Below are positions 35,250 through 45,496 of a DNA stretch of 64,000 bases, one piece after another. A program made the translations under genes and the position numbers. How positions within the stretch are numbered: position 1 is the stretch's first letter; the number at the start of each line of letters is the position of its first letter. The stretch is from Ornithodoros turicata (taxonomy: Eukaryota > Arthropoda > Arachnida > Ixodida > Argasidae), in the NCBI RefSeq assembly GCF_037126465.1, contig NC_088203.1, forward strand, positions 88,536,668 through 88,600,667. The letters are read 5' to 3'. The notes beneath the pieces are model-generated. The model made no database searches, was not told the DNA's origin, and worked only from the letters and a program-made list of their open reading frames with translations.

Positions 35250-35686
35250 TATTTAGATCTGTGGCTCGCAGTACGATTACTTTTGTACTTCATCAGTAGT
35301 TTGTGCGCATCATGTGCACAACACGCTTTGATATTGCAACTGTAATGTATTCCTTAAAGTCAATAATTAAAAAAGTCGATTAAAATATATCTGTTAATTT
35401 GTTCGCTAAGCAGTAGCCCTGTTGAGTTACCCAATAACAACAGTAAAATCGTTCTAAGGCAATTCCCCCTTTCATAAAAATTTGTTGCCGGTAAAAAGAA
35501 ACACCCTGTGTATCGCATGGACTAGTTGCACCGATGTCAGGCATCTCTAGGAAACTGACCGTAATTGATCTTCACGAAGCACCATGAAAAGTACTGACCA
35601 GTCAGAAGGGCCCCCTTGCACCATGTACGCCTGCACGAGCCCCCAGCACTGTAAATCCGCACCCCCCTCGTTTGTAATAGCCTTAA

Positions 35687-36694
35687 AGGGACGGTCTCGT
35701 ACAGCCGGGACGATTCTGAAACTTAGCCGAAACTAGCTTCACGAGTACTTTACACATACAACCGTCAAAGTTTCATTCGGAATAACCAAGTCGTTTTCGA
35801 GGAATTTAATAATAACGTAATAGCAGACGACGAAACCTGTGCTTCTCTCATGCATACGTCACGTATGACGTCGGCTTGAGGGTACGTCGTCGTTGTCATG
35901 GTAATTGTAACTTGCAGACGCACCTTGGATTGAGTCATCCCCTTTGCTCTCGAAATGGGGTCACTCAGGCATATACCTCCGCGAGCGGAGAATGTAGTCC
36001 GAGCATTGACTATGGGCTCTCCGATAATGTCGCCCGTAATCGGATACGTGGGAGCAAAGTCACGTGTTTTCTTTCCGCGAGTATTTAATGCGGTTTTTAA
36101 ATAAACGCGCACTCCTTCTCCATGTACGCCGTCAGCGACACTTCATTCCGAAGCATGATCAGTGTGCAAAGGGGAGTGTAATGGAAGCGCGCGTAATATA
36201 TTTTTGGTCGGAGCTGTAATGCGACCACGCGCGTCGATGGCCAGCGACTTCAGATTTCTGATTGTGGGTGGAGTTGTCTAGAGGGTTGTCCTGCGACTTT
36301 TAACTTGTTTCTGAGGTTTAACATAGTTGTTCTACAGTACCATGCTTGCCACTTCTTAGAATGTACGTTTTTCACTTGAGAACTGAAAGAAAATGTACGA
36401 GAGTTGCCGCGGTGCCCAGTGACTTCTGAAAGTCGTCTGCTCACGCCGATGTACTAGCGCGCGCAAAAGCAAACGATTTCTGTATCCTATCACGGACTTT
36501 CCCGCAGGGCGACGTGGCCGTTCTTATTGTTGCCAACACAGATCGCGGCATGCTCTGCAATCTTTATCAATTTAATTCGGTTATTTAATAACGGTGACGT
36601 GTTTTGTCGGGTAAATTCACAGTATTCCGTTTTCAACAAAGGGCAATCGAATGTTACACTCTATGAGAGGGGCAGGGGGTACGAGAGCGTCCCT
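35687..36694. mobile_element. TTAA-flanked MITE with AGGGACGGTCTCGTAC termini
   Basis: TTAA at 35683-35686 and 36695-36698. Left AGGGACGGTCTCGTAC and right (inverted) AGGGACGCTCTCGTAC differ at one of 16 positions. 1,008 bp without a transposase frame. TTAA duplication suggests a piggyBac- or Kolobok-like source; not assignable by eye. Confidence 0.8.
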
Positions 36695-36698
36695 TTAA

Positions 36699-37449
36699 AT
36701 TTCCCTTAACAAGTTCTTAAAATAAATATATAAAATGAAATGGCTGCAAAATTATGCATGGGCCGGGGTTCTAACATTCTTTTCAATGAGTGCTGAACAA
36801 ATTAACGAGAGTGGCTCTCCGACCGTCTTTCTAGCTTGGCGCTAGGATTTCCAATTTATAAGCAACAATGCACGCGTTTGGTCCAAATACAAGCAGGGGA
36901 CTAGCTGTGTAAGCTATACGCTCCAAAGGCAGGTTGATTTAGCGCACATCGGACAACAGCGACAGCGCTCTAGCCATCTAACTGTCAATTCCAGCGACTA
37001 AAGAATGGCAATGCTGCGTGTCGTGTTTGTCCTATACGTTTGCTGCATGGGCTCCTGCTAGCTGCGGATGCCACACGGAACGACGTGCGCTTGAATCGAA
37101 ATGTGAATGCGAGTGGGGGAAAAGCGAACACAAAGGAACTCAATGCACTCAAATAAGGATTGCACCATTGATTACCGTCAACTACCATTATTCAATTGAA
37201 GTATGCAACTGGGTGTTCCGAGGCCCGTGTTGTGTTCGCCCCTCTATGTGCTTACCTGCCTCATCCGGTACAACGTCAAATAAGGACTTTCGTCCGCAGC
37301 AGCGTGCTCAAAGCCAACGGGTATTCAGAATGAATGAGGCAAGCACATCCTTTTGCTGTAAGACTTTGCGTATGATGAAAGCGTTACACGGCGGCGGTGG
37401 TGGTAATGAAAGAGCTCGCCGTGTGTCGGTCTCACGGAGGTGGGCAACG
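36699..37449. other. Non-coding stretch, nothing recognised
   Basis: A 157-codon frame (37018-37491, plus) runs on into the SINE and lacks motifs, so it is probably not a gene. Confidence 0.45.
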
Positions 37450-37682
37450 TCACGTCTAACGCATCTGGGGGAATGCGCATCCTGGGCCTAGTTCTAAGAG
37501 AACTGTGCCGCCATACACTGTGACAGCGTCTGAGGAAAACCCAGGAAAAACCCCAGACAGCACAGCCGGCACCGGGATTCTAACCCGGGTACCTACCAGT
37601 GTCGACAGCCAAGTGAGCTGGCAAGCGTTACATAAATGGCGCGTACCAGGTCCGTAGCCGATCAGCAGATAGAGCGATATCG
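37450..37682 (-). mobile_element. tRNA-derived SINE (copy D)
   Basis: The minus strand has the B box variant GGTTAGAATCC (37585-37575), then CGGTGCCGGCTGTGCTGTCT, GGTTTTCCTCAGACGCTGT and CCCAGGATGCGCATTCCCCC. Its 5' head abuts the simple-repeat tail of the next retrotransposon. Confidence 0.75.
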
Positions 37683-37683
37683 G

Positions 37684-38690
37684 TATCAATCAATCAATCA
37701 ATCAATCAACCGATCGATCGATCGATCGATGAAATATTTTATTTGATATAACAAACACACAAAGGCAAATGTGGGACAGCGAGGGCAGGCCTGCGGAGCA
37801 GTCCCAAATAAATGCATGGTTCCAAAACACTGATAACATACAATAGCACATGCTGTTGGAATAATTTAGCAGCTGCCTCTATGTCAAAAAAACAGAGGGG
37901 TAAAAGAGAAAGAAGAATAGATAAATACCAAACATAGGCTCATGCATACAAAGGAATTCAAGCCAATGAGGAGATAAAAAAAAAACACATGACAATGCTC
38001 AGCAACACTACAAGCGTGATATGCAAAGGAATTTCAATTGCTTTTCGAATATAGAAACGTTTTATTCAGCTTTCTCAGTTCCACCGGCAACGAATCCTAT
38101 ATTTTAGATGCAATAAAAGTTAGCTCCCGTTTACCATAGTTTGTGCGAGGCAACGATGTCCTAAGATACATATCGTGTTAGGTGGATAAAATAAGGAACA
38201 ATAGAGTTATAAATAAGACGATGGATAAAGAGGCTGACCTTGTACGTAGTTAGAGTATATACGTCCACGATTTATAGTAGTGAAAATGCAAAAGTAACTG
38301 ACGTATCTGGTTGAATATTTAGTACTGTGCGTAGAGTGCGTTTTCGTAGGATTAACAGCGGATCAAGAGTAGTACGGTACGTAAGCCCATACACTTCGAG
38401 ACCATAGCTGATATGTGAGTGTATCAGTGCATAGTACATCAGTGCAGTGCACAGCATTGATCGGAAGAAGACTTGTTGTTTTAGCAAGGGCATGTAGCGC
38501 TGATAGTAATTTGCGTCTAATGTTCGACACGTGGTCGTGCCAACTGAGGTGTTCATCCAACGTGACACCTAAAAATTTAACTGTCTTGACCTTCTTAAGT
38601 GCAAATGATGAAAAGCAAACACTCAAGTTATTTATATCTAATGATCGTTGGCTAGGGTGAAACACAACATGGTTTGATTTAGTATAATTT
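37684..38690 (-). mobile_element. 5'-truncated CR1/jockey-group retrotransposon with tetranucleotide tail
   Basis: RT thumb and C-terminus on the minus strand (37990-38665), a 3' UTR with AATAAAATATTTCATCG and a tail of (ATCG)n then (ATTG)n at 37732-37686. The tail is a perfect microsatellite and immediately borders SINE copy D. Confidence 0.75.
37990..38665 (-). pseudogene. Retrotransposon RT C-terminal fragment, frameshifted
   Basis: Frame 1 (38665-38363) reads VKTVKFLGVTLDEHLSWHDH, then VSNIRRKLLSALHALAKTTS, the FLGV thumb block and following helix of RT. A frameshift near 38470 moves to SHISYGLEVYGLTY and LDPLLILRKRTLRTVL (the ...ILE/YG..V block). Further frames to about 37990 carry FIHRLIYNSIVPYFIH and RTNYGKRELTFIASKI, the usual CR1-group C-terminal RTNYGK segment. 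Palm motifs are missing. Confidence 0.8.
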
Positions 38691-40879
38691 GGTCTGAATG
38701 CTGGTTGGCATTGATTGGCATGAAAATGAGAGGGTGAAGGTGTAGCTCATGTCAGAGCGTCACACGTTCAAGTCACCTCTTCGCAAAGTGCAGAAGCTTA
38801 GAACAAATGTAGCTGCTGGTGCCCACCAGTGAAACCACATAGCTCCAGAAACCATCCAGACATAAGAAGTAGTAGTAGATCTCATTTTAGATAACTTGAT
38901 AAGTCGAAACAAAAGACAGAAAAAGAGATTCTCATTTTATAGCGAGCCCTTGAATCCTGACATCGCTTGCCAGAATAAAACACAAAGAAGATAGAAAGTG
39001 TCTTGGAGTATGACGGATGTATTAGCCGAAGAACGCCAATTAAGAGAGAGGACAGCGAGTACGACTACTATATAGGACCACTGCTGGCACTCGGTGGCCT
39101 CTTCATCAAGTACCCTTAACGGAGTTCGTCTTTGTGAGGGTCAAATGTTGTGCTCCTCCTCCTCTCTTGCTCTGTGTCATTAGCCTAGTCTATACTTCGT
39201 TATTGAGGAAAATTATTCAGTGGTTAGGTCCATAACCAGTAAACATTTCTTCCTTTCTCTCACGACACCCATTGTCCCTTTTAGACTGCGACTTTGTTCA
39301 GGAACGTAAAGCAGAAGAAGAAGAAACCCAACTGTACTCTAATGAAGACGTCATTTTGAAGTTTCATACCTTAATTCCCGGAGAGCTGAAACGCGCGTGA
39401 GCGCGACAGGCAACATAAAACGAGAAAACGAGTTCGTTATGCTGCAGACATGGCTGGTACATTACGGCGCTGCAACGATATTTCGTGTTTTGTTCCCGGG
39501 AACAATGAGCTGCCAAAATTAAAAGCCATTCTTCTGGAACGTTTTCATCCTTCGCGGAGTTAACCCCCGTCGTATTTGCCTGCACTTCCCGGAAAGTTTA
39601 ATTAATATCGGCTTCGTATTTTTTTTTTTAAGCACTTGAAGGGTGAGCGCACTTTGTTTTTGTTTATCCCATATCTACATTTTTTTTCTTCGTGTTTCTG
39701 CTCGGTGAAATCACTGTCTGTTATTACTTTATATACTGAGTCGGCAATAAATCAGCAAAGTAGAGTGACTGATGGCATTTGGTTAGGTCAAGCCATGACC
39801 GCTGTCGTACGAAACGGTTTCTCCGATGCCACTAACTTCCTTCTGGTACGTTACTTTGTTATATCCTAATTTCTCGAGCTAGTCAGCGCTCACCAGTTAC
39901 AGTTTCCCTGGCAAGGTGGAGTGAAGCTAGCTAAATATATGTCCTCAGTGTCATGCCTTCCTTTGAGGTCTGGCTCAGGGATATGCTGGCAGAAAAACGA
40001 GTATAAATGCGAGTGTGGAGAGCGAATAAGGTATTAGGTACAACAAAGTCCCTACGAGTAACGTGGTCGTCTTGATTAACCAAACGCTATATGAAGCCAA
40101 CCTTATTTTGTTGCTTTATGCCCTCATCTTTTTGCTTTTTTTTTCTTTTCTTCTCACGTACATCATCGCTGCCATCATCGTTGTACCGGCGTTTCACCTT
40201 TCGCACCTCTCCAATTGTACGGCGTACACAGTACAGCATAGTGCTCAGAATAATTCGGAATAATTGGGAGCGTAGTATTAGCTGCTAGTATTAGTGTTCG
40301 ATTAGGGGCAGTTGAAGATTCTTACCTGTCATATGCATCTATCTATGATTAGAGCTGCTACACTTTAGCAGTGCATCCTACGTTAACTTCCGCTTCGACC
40401 CGAGAGCGGCATATATTGTGAAAGTGCACGGCGTTACCCTGCAGCAATCTACTTGCGCGATCATGGCATGCTTGGCAATATGGAACATTGTGTCTTTACG
40501 GACATACGGGGTGCTTTACCTGACGTGTTATCTGATCCTGACAAAGAAAAAAAAACGTATTGTCCGGAAGAAATATGCAGTCAACGGATTTATCTCCTGG
40601 AAACTTTTCTCACGAGTTTTAATTGGCTCTTTTTTTATTTTTCGCGGAAAGTTTAATTTTCGGAATTGAACTCAAAATGTTGCCATGTGAAGGCTTTTTC
40701 TTTTTTTTGTCAGAAGTAAATCCTACATGTTGGAAATACCCGCCCCATTCAAGTACACGTTCCCTGTTCCACTGGCAACAGTTGAAACAAATATTCGAAA
40801 ATCGTCGTTCTGAGACGAGGAAAGTGCCGTCCACCCACATGTCGCATTAAAAACAAAAACAAAAAGCGACAACAACAAC
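38691..40879. other. Non-coding stretch, nothing recognised
   Basis: Several short frames on both strands; the region around 40620-40850 has a frame on each strand and no motif. No TIR pair found. Confidence 0.5.
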
Positions 40880-40945
40880 AAAACACACACACACACACAC
40901 ACATAAGGAAATGACGATGAGATAGGGCTGATGCCGGCCAGTATT
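40880..40945 (-). repeat. (CAA)n/(CA)n tract with diverged retroposon 3' tail (copy 3)
   Basis: (CAA)n then (CA)n at 40868-40903 is followed by AAATGACGATGAGATAGGG, a diverged form of the GTGATGATGACATGGGATG tail seen at 18175 and 23797. Confidence 0.4.
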
Positions 40946-41179
40946 GCACCTCCCTGAACAGGGGAAAAATGGAACAGTTGAGTGGTGCAATGACATGAAC
41001 CCATTTTCCAAAAACATGGGCCTTCTTTCGAGCGCACAGGGGCAATTGGCAATGCCCACTGGGAATGCCCGAAAAGTACAACTGTCTCATCAACTAGTAC
41101 AGTAATAAGGGTAATACGTATTTTGGCGTGCTATAATACTAATAGAGATAGTTTCTGAAAATGTGTGCTATAATATAAC

Positions 41180-41345
41180 TGCGGCATAGTGGCAAGCATT
41201 CAACATGTCCTCATCGACTGCCCTCTATACAGGCCCGGAGAGAGCACTGCTCCAGTCCCAACTGACCCGTATCAACAGCAAACCGCTCAGCCTTGCAGCA
41301 ATCTTGGGTCCTTGGTCTAACTCCTTGGTCTAAGGAAACAAAAGA
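41180..41345 (+). pseudogene. I-like retrotransposon ORF2 C-terminal fragment
   Basis: IQHVLIDCPLY, then after a one-base frameshift LYTGPERALLQSQLTRINSK and PLSLAAILGPW, resembles the post-RNase H tail of I-group elements (HLL..CP.Y...R..L...L..L.......ILGPW). Only about 50 codons survive. Confidence 0.5.
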
Positions 41346-41911
41346 AAGAAGGAAAACAAAAGGCTGGAGGTGGGGCGGTACCGAAAACCGAAACAAAAAC
41401 GTAACGGAAACGAAGGCAACAATGGTGGTAAGCGAAACTGAAAAAGAAATAAATAAGCGACAGTAACGGAAGTGGTAACGGAAACGAAAAGATTCCGTTA
41501 CCTTTTCCTGAAGCTGCACAAGCGAAATCAGCAGTAGGTGAGCGCGAAGCATATGCAGTTGTGTGGGTCCTTCGATAACTCAACACGTGGATATTTAGGG
41601 AAAAGTCGCTGTACGAAAGTATCGCAACCCACTGGTATGGACTCTTGTTGAGCGGCAGCTTGGTTTGCAGGTGCAGGTGCAGCAGGTTACTCCCGCTCTC
41701 GTTGTCGTCAGTCCAACACGCCCCCTCGACAACAACCTACCGAAGATCCGAGTCGTTCCTTGTCGGAAGCAATAAAGTAGTTCCCGAGGTGCGTATTCCT
41801 CTCACCAATGCCTGGTGACCTGGTGTGGTGCATATGGCTTCTCGTGAACAGGCATTGCTGTGTGGAGAATGCCTTCACTCTGTAACTTTCCACAGCAGAG
41901 AGCTTCCTGCG
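41346..41911. other. Non-coding stretch downstream of the Y-box fragment
   Basis: 41380-41515 contains repeated (A/C)GAAAACGAAAC-type text. A Y-box 3' region is not recognisable here. No gene seen. Confidence 0.45.
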
Positions 41912-42197
41912 TCATCTGGAAATCCGCCGGTCTGGAGCATACAGACTACCTTGCACATCCTTTCCGTCAAGACCTGTTACGTTGACAGCTTTGTATCCCT
42001 TGTCTCCAGCAACGACGTCAAATTCGACCACCTCCACCCGAGCTAGGCTGCGTTCCACCTTTAAGGGGTTGTTTCTGGTGATGGGCGTCTGATGAACAAA
42101 CATATCCAGGTGGGTGTCATTCTGGTGGATGAATCCGTAACCGTTCTTCGCATTGAAACACTTAGCCACTTAGCGACCCCGAGCACCTCTTGGCGAG
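41912..42197 (-). pseudogene. Y-box protein cold-shock domain, intronless retrocopy fragment joined to copia sequence
   Basis: The minus strand encodes almost a full cold-shock domain: VLG.AKW, a short frameshift, then FNAKNGYGFIHQNDTHLDMF (RNP1 KNGYGFI) and MFVHQTPITRNNP (RNP2 FVHQT), followed by VEFDVVAGDKGYKAVNVTG and VQGSLYAPDR. These are the hallmarks of Y-box (YBX/Yps-type) RNA- and DNA-binding proteins, which package mRNA in the cytoplasm. An 85-codon frame from an internal ATG stays open to TGA at 41912. The N-terminal and C-terminal arms of the host protein are absent. Uninterrupted domain coding suggests copying from mRNA. Upstream it runs directly into copia gag-pol sequence. Confidence 0.75.
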
Positions 42198-43836
42198 CAA
42201 ATGTCCCGCATTGATCGATTTGCTATTGCCATGTCTTTCCCGTAGTCCATGGTGACGGGAGGCTCGCGTGATTTGTTCCCTCATGGCATTGCAGATCACA
42301 AGCCGGTAGAGATCATCTTCTAGGTAACCGGTTGCTACTAAACGCCCACTGTGAGTAATAGTGCAGCGGTCCCTGGAGAAAGTCACAACGTTTCCAAGCT
42401 GCGTCAACTTTTTCACGGAAAGCAAACTACTCCCCAAAGACTGAACATACAGGACATTTCCAGTTTGAAGCTTTCTGCATACGCCCCCCGACTTGCAGTA
42501 CAGGAACCCCTCGCCTACCCCTTCGCAAAATATGCACTGACCATTGGCCACGGCGACCTCCTCAACCTTCTTGGAGAAACTTTCGTGGAAAAAATTCCGG
42601 TCATGGCACATATGAGAGAAGTAGAAGTAGCCCCTAGTAGAAAAGCAACGTCAGAAGAAGACGAGTCACCTGACGCAGCAACTCTCGCCTTTGCATAGTG
42701 GATTGTTTGGGAGACGACACTTTCCCATTTCTCCGTGCGTGACAGTTTCTCTTGACATGTCCCAACTTCTTGCAATAATACCCCTTGACCGCAGCCGTGC
42801 CAGCTAACGGTACAGTGTGCTTGTGACGGCTTGTGGGGCCCGGGTCTTGTGGGCTTCCAGATGCAAGGCTGTGGCGCAGCGTAGGCGCGACGTCTCGATC
42901 TTCCTGCTTGTGCGATCTTTGCGGGTACGCGTCGTCAGCGTCCTCCAGAGGGAGCTATTTGCGCTAGGGGAGGGTGGTTTTGTGCGCCATTGGGGCCATC
43001 ACACATCTGTTCGCGCTGTCGGCGGTCTCGTCACAATCGCTGGTGACCCGTCATAAGCGTATTCATATTTTGTACATATTTTTTCCCCATCCATTATCAT
43101 TCATTGCCTGTCATTTGTTAATAGAAGCATTTCGCATCGTCCTGTATCGTTGATCTTGTGTGTGTCTTGTGCTGGTTGTATAGTACCCACGTGGAATTCG
43201 TGCAGTAAATCTCTCCCACACATAATAACACTCCTTGCCAGCACCAGGAGCCTTCTGCGCCCGTCTCAGAATTAGATGTTCCTGCAAAGATATCCTGCTT
43301 TCTTTTGTACTCCTCTGCGAGCCCTCCTATGATGTATTTGAGCGTTAGCTCTTCATCCGGACGAGCATCAAGAGCTGTCACGAGCACCTCGTAGGTCTCA
43401 GGAAGACCACTAAGGAGCAAAGCAGCTACCTGAAAATCTGCAGCCTCCTGTCCAACTGCTCTGAGACGTTCCACCAGCTCCAAGGTGCGCCGGACTTAAC
43501 TATGCATGTCCTCCTCTGGACCCAGACATGGCTGATACAGCTTCCTCAGTAAGCAGAACTTGTTGCTGAGGTTTACCCGCTCGTGCACCTTCCGTAGCTG
43601 TTCCCGCATCTCTCGTGTAGTCGTAGACTTGCAGACGTGCACCAATCGGCTATCCTCGATACTCAGACAGATTGTACGCTGTGCCTTCCTGTCACCTGCG
43701 ATCCAGGACGCTGTCGGAGATTCAGGACCTGCTTCCTCCACGTACGCCCAAGTTCCTTCCCGTACCAGTAGCACCTTGACTTTGAATTTGCACGCCTGGT
43801 AGTTCGCGTCGGTCGGCTTCGCTAAGCAAACCTGGC
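42198..43836 (-). pseudogene. Copia-like LTR retrotransposon gag and protease remnant
   Basis: From about 43830 down, the minus strand reads AKPTDANYQACKFKVKVLLV (copia gag N-terminus), WIAGDRKAQRTICLSIEDSR, VHERVNLSNKF, then after a stop near 43496 LLLSGLPETYEVLVTALDAR and ELTLKYIIGGLAEEYKRK (the UBN2-type gag core). A CCHC zinc knuckle (KKLGHVKRNC) at about 42735-42780 is split from gag by an LTR-like insertion. The protease site follows (FLLGATS, CHDRNFFHESF), with the catalytic Asp-Ser lost, then pre-integrase-like sequence to about 42200. Integrase and RT are absent. Gag forms the particle in intact elements; this copy has several stops and shifts. Confidence 0.8.
42781..43222 (+). mobile_element. 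Solo LTR-like insertion splitting the copia zinc knuckle
   Basis: The 442-bp segment is bracketed by perfect TAATA (42776-42780; 43223-43227). Without it, the flanking gag codons join into a regular CCHC spacing. The stretch TTGGGGCCATCAC to GCTGTCGGCGGTCTC (about 42991-43029) matches the minus strand of 44041-44092 in the 5' LTR region of the host copia, so the insert is a related LTR in opposite orientation. It ends in CA as an LTR should; its start is not TG and may be altered. Confidence 0.65.
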
Positions 43837-43923
43837 TGCTGCAAACTGCGCCATCGTTGAACCAAGGCAGAGCGCCGTCCTAGACCCAAGACCGTCCGCG
43901 CTATGCGTCGTACACCCAGTAGT

Positions 43924-43940
43924 GTTCTGGACCCGTAACC
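43924..43940 (-). promoter_or_regulatory. Copia-type primer binding site
   Basis: The minus strand GGTTACGGGTCCAGAAC resembles the internal initiator-tRNA(Met) complement used by copia elements (GGTTATGGGCCCAG). It sits about 90 bp before the first gag-like codons, where a PBS belongs. Confidence 0.55.
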
Positions 43941-44180
43941 AGTCGAGCGGCAGTAAACACGGAAGCGACGACACGTCAGAGTGAACAGGAACTTTATGAA
44001 CACGAACAGTGTGCGTGCGCAAGCACGCGTCACCGGTCAAGAGACCGCCGACAGCGCGAACAGAAGGGTGATGGCCCCAACGGCGCACAAAGGAGGGCGG
44101 CACAGGACGAGGGTGCCGGCACCAGACAAAACTGCAAAATTATCCTCTTTGGCAACACATGAAAATGTGTTGCCAAAGAA
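43941..44180 (-). repeat. Remnant of the copia 5' LTR
   Basis: Upstream of the PBS, minus-strand sequence shares 52 nearly identical bases (44041-44092) with the solo LTR at 42781-43222. The outer edge is not defined; no matching 3' LTR is present. Confidence 0.5.
44146..44179. other. Perfect 15-bp hairpin with GAAA loop
   Basis: TCTTTGGCAACACAT and ATGTGTTGCCAAAGA flank a GAAA tetraloop. It lies at the outer edge of the copia LTR region. Confidence 0.8.
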
Positions 44181-44286
44181 CGCCGCCACAAGTGGCACAG
44201 GAATTTGTCTGCCACGCCCTCGCGTGTTCCCTTTCATGAAACCCACATAGTACCTCGGGTGACCTCTACGTGTAGGCATTCAATAT

Positions 44287-44620
44287 GAACTGTAAATCTA
44301 CTTGATGGTGCTGAACTGCGGAAAGTTGCAGTGTTAAAGAAAGCAGTGTTAAAACTCTCGTTTGGGCGTGTTGGTATTCAGTGCATTATTCATGATTAAA
44401 ATGCTAAAAGACACACAGAGACAAGCACCACGAAAGAACTCCACTCCACCGAGCACTATACTTTCAACAAGATTTATTCTACCGAACATGCACTATTTAA
44501 GAGGAAAGGAACTTTTGCTCCTTCCTTATCAGTGATCGCGAAATGATATCAAGGCCAGTTTCACTCTAACGTTTTTCTCGTCCATGTTTCTCAGGTACCC
44601 AAAACGGACCCATTGTAACC
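44287..44620. other. Non-coding stretch, nothing recognised
   Basis: Nothing beyond a duplicated AGCAGTGTTAAA phrase (44325, 44341). Confidence 0.5.
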
Positions 44621-44622
44621 TA

Positions 44623-45144
44623 CTGTATAAGTGGTTAAATTCGCGGGCTTAATAATTCGCGAATTTGCGAGGATCCAGGATCAGGCAATTATTCGCGGAA
44701 CCTTGAATTCGCGGTACCGCGTTTCGTTGGCCATGCACCAGACGACTTAGGGGCCTTTCATCTTGAAAATCCAGGAAGAAGCTAACAAAACGTATCACAG
44801 CTGGGTAATAACTCCTTCCATTTGTCTTCCTTTTGAGTCCTTCTGACTGAAAGGGCTGAGATTAGGGGGGTCCTAACTCGGCTGGTATCGGACTATCGGG
44901 GTCATTGCCGAATTGTCCTGTCTGCCGTCCATTCCTGTCACCGCATCGAGCAGGTACGATTGGCATTCAGTGCAGCGTAATAGCGTAAGAAACCGCGTAC
45001 ATAAGTTGCCTCAGTGTCCTGGGGAAATTTCCTTACATATTTCGTTCGCGTATTTTTCTGTCATCAGTCCGAATATTTCACGAAACTTTAAATTCGCGAA
45101 GAAAAGAGCGCTCGCGAATTTCGCGAAAATTACAACGTATACAG
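44623..45144. mobile_element. MITE with CTGTATA termini and TTCGCGAATT subrepeats
   Basis: CTGTATAAGTGGTTAAATTCGCG (left) and inverted CTGTATACGTTGTAATTTTCGCG (right) are flanked by TA (44621-44622; 45145-45146). The interior repeats (A)ATTCGCG(A/G) many times. 522 bp, non-coding; Tc1/mariner-type by target site. Confidence 0.7.
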
Positions 45145-45235
45145 TATACGGGGCTCGATTACCCTTAGGCTCTATCTTTGAAGCAAACGGACGACAAATA
45201 CGATAGTGTGAAATCGTGCTGAAATCGTAAAATCG

Positions 45236-45496
45236 TTACCACTTGGCTAGATTAGAAAAAGTCCCCAAATTTTCCCTTCCCTCTGTCTTCGGCATCGAGC
45301 CTTTATTCTGATGAACCGCAGTCCTGCTGAAAACTCCTTGGCGTCCACAATCCTTCACATGTTGCCCCAATGCTTTCAATACTATTTTGCGCTCACTGAG
45401 GCGGGTGTTTACACAACTAGCAGTCTGAACTACATGGGTCCTCCCGCAGGACAACGGTACGTCGTAAACAACGCCAGTGGAGCAAGCGACTGCCAT
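45236..45496 (-). pseudogene. Decayed GIY-YIG domain of a second Penelope-like element
   Basis: The minus strand reads GVVYDVPLSCGRTHVVQTAS (GVVY for GIY; HVVQT where Y-V/I-G-Q-T is expected), then CVNTRLSERKIVLKALGQHV (conserved Arg kept, His of the helix lost) and KDCG. The Gly-to-Val change in the YIG half and the missing Glu region mean it is inactive. It differs in sequence from the 12.5-kb domain (PLSCG type versus QCNAC type), so a distinct Penelope lineage. Confidence 0.7.

Larger units (their letters stand above)
31519..35508. mobile_element. Large TIR element (about 225-bp inverted ends) holding nested insertions
   Basis: It starts CAGGGTGTTTCTTTTTA (TA before it at 31517-31518) and ends TAAAAAGAAACACCCTG at 35508. 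The inverted similarity continues about 225 bp inward: TTGCCTTAGGACG/TTGCCTTAGAACG, GCAGATATATTTTAATC, GAAGCAC/GAAGTAC. The 3' flank is TG instead of TA. Between the TIRs lie a MITE (31885-32593), a TIR element (32911-34386) with a SINE inside it (33661-33973), and a second MITE (34414-35249). Removing these leaves about 1 kb with no transposase, so the base element was itself non-autonomous. Confidence 0.8.

Noticed and set aside
37018..37491. 157-codon open frame starting MSCLSYTFAAW
   Set aside because: It runs into the SINE at its end and has no recognisable domain.
42045..42060. GGCTGCGTTCCA inside the Y-box fragment resembling the MITE end at 31885
   Set aside because: The match is a dozen bases within coding text (ERSLARV) and has no partner or flanking duplication.
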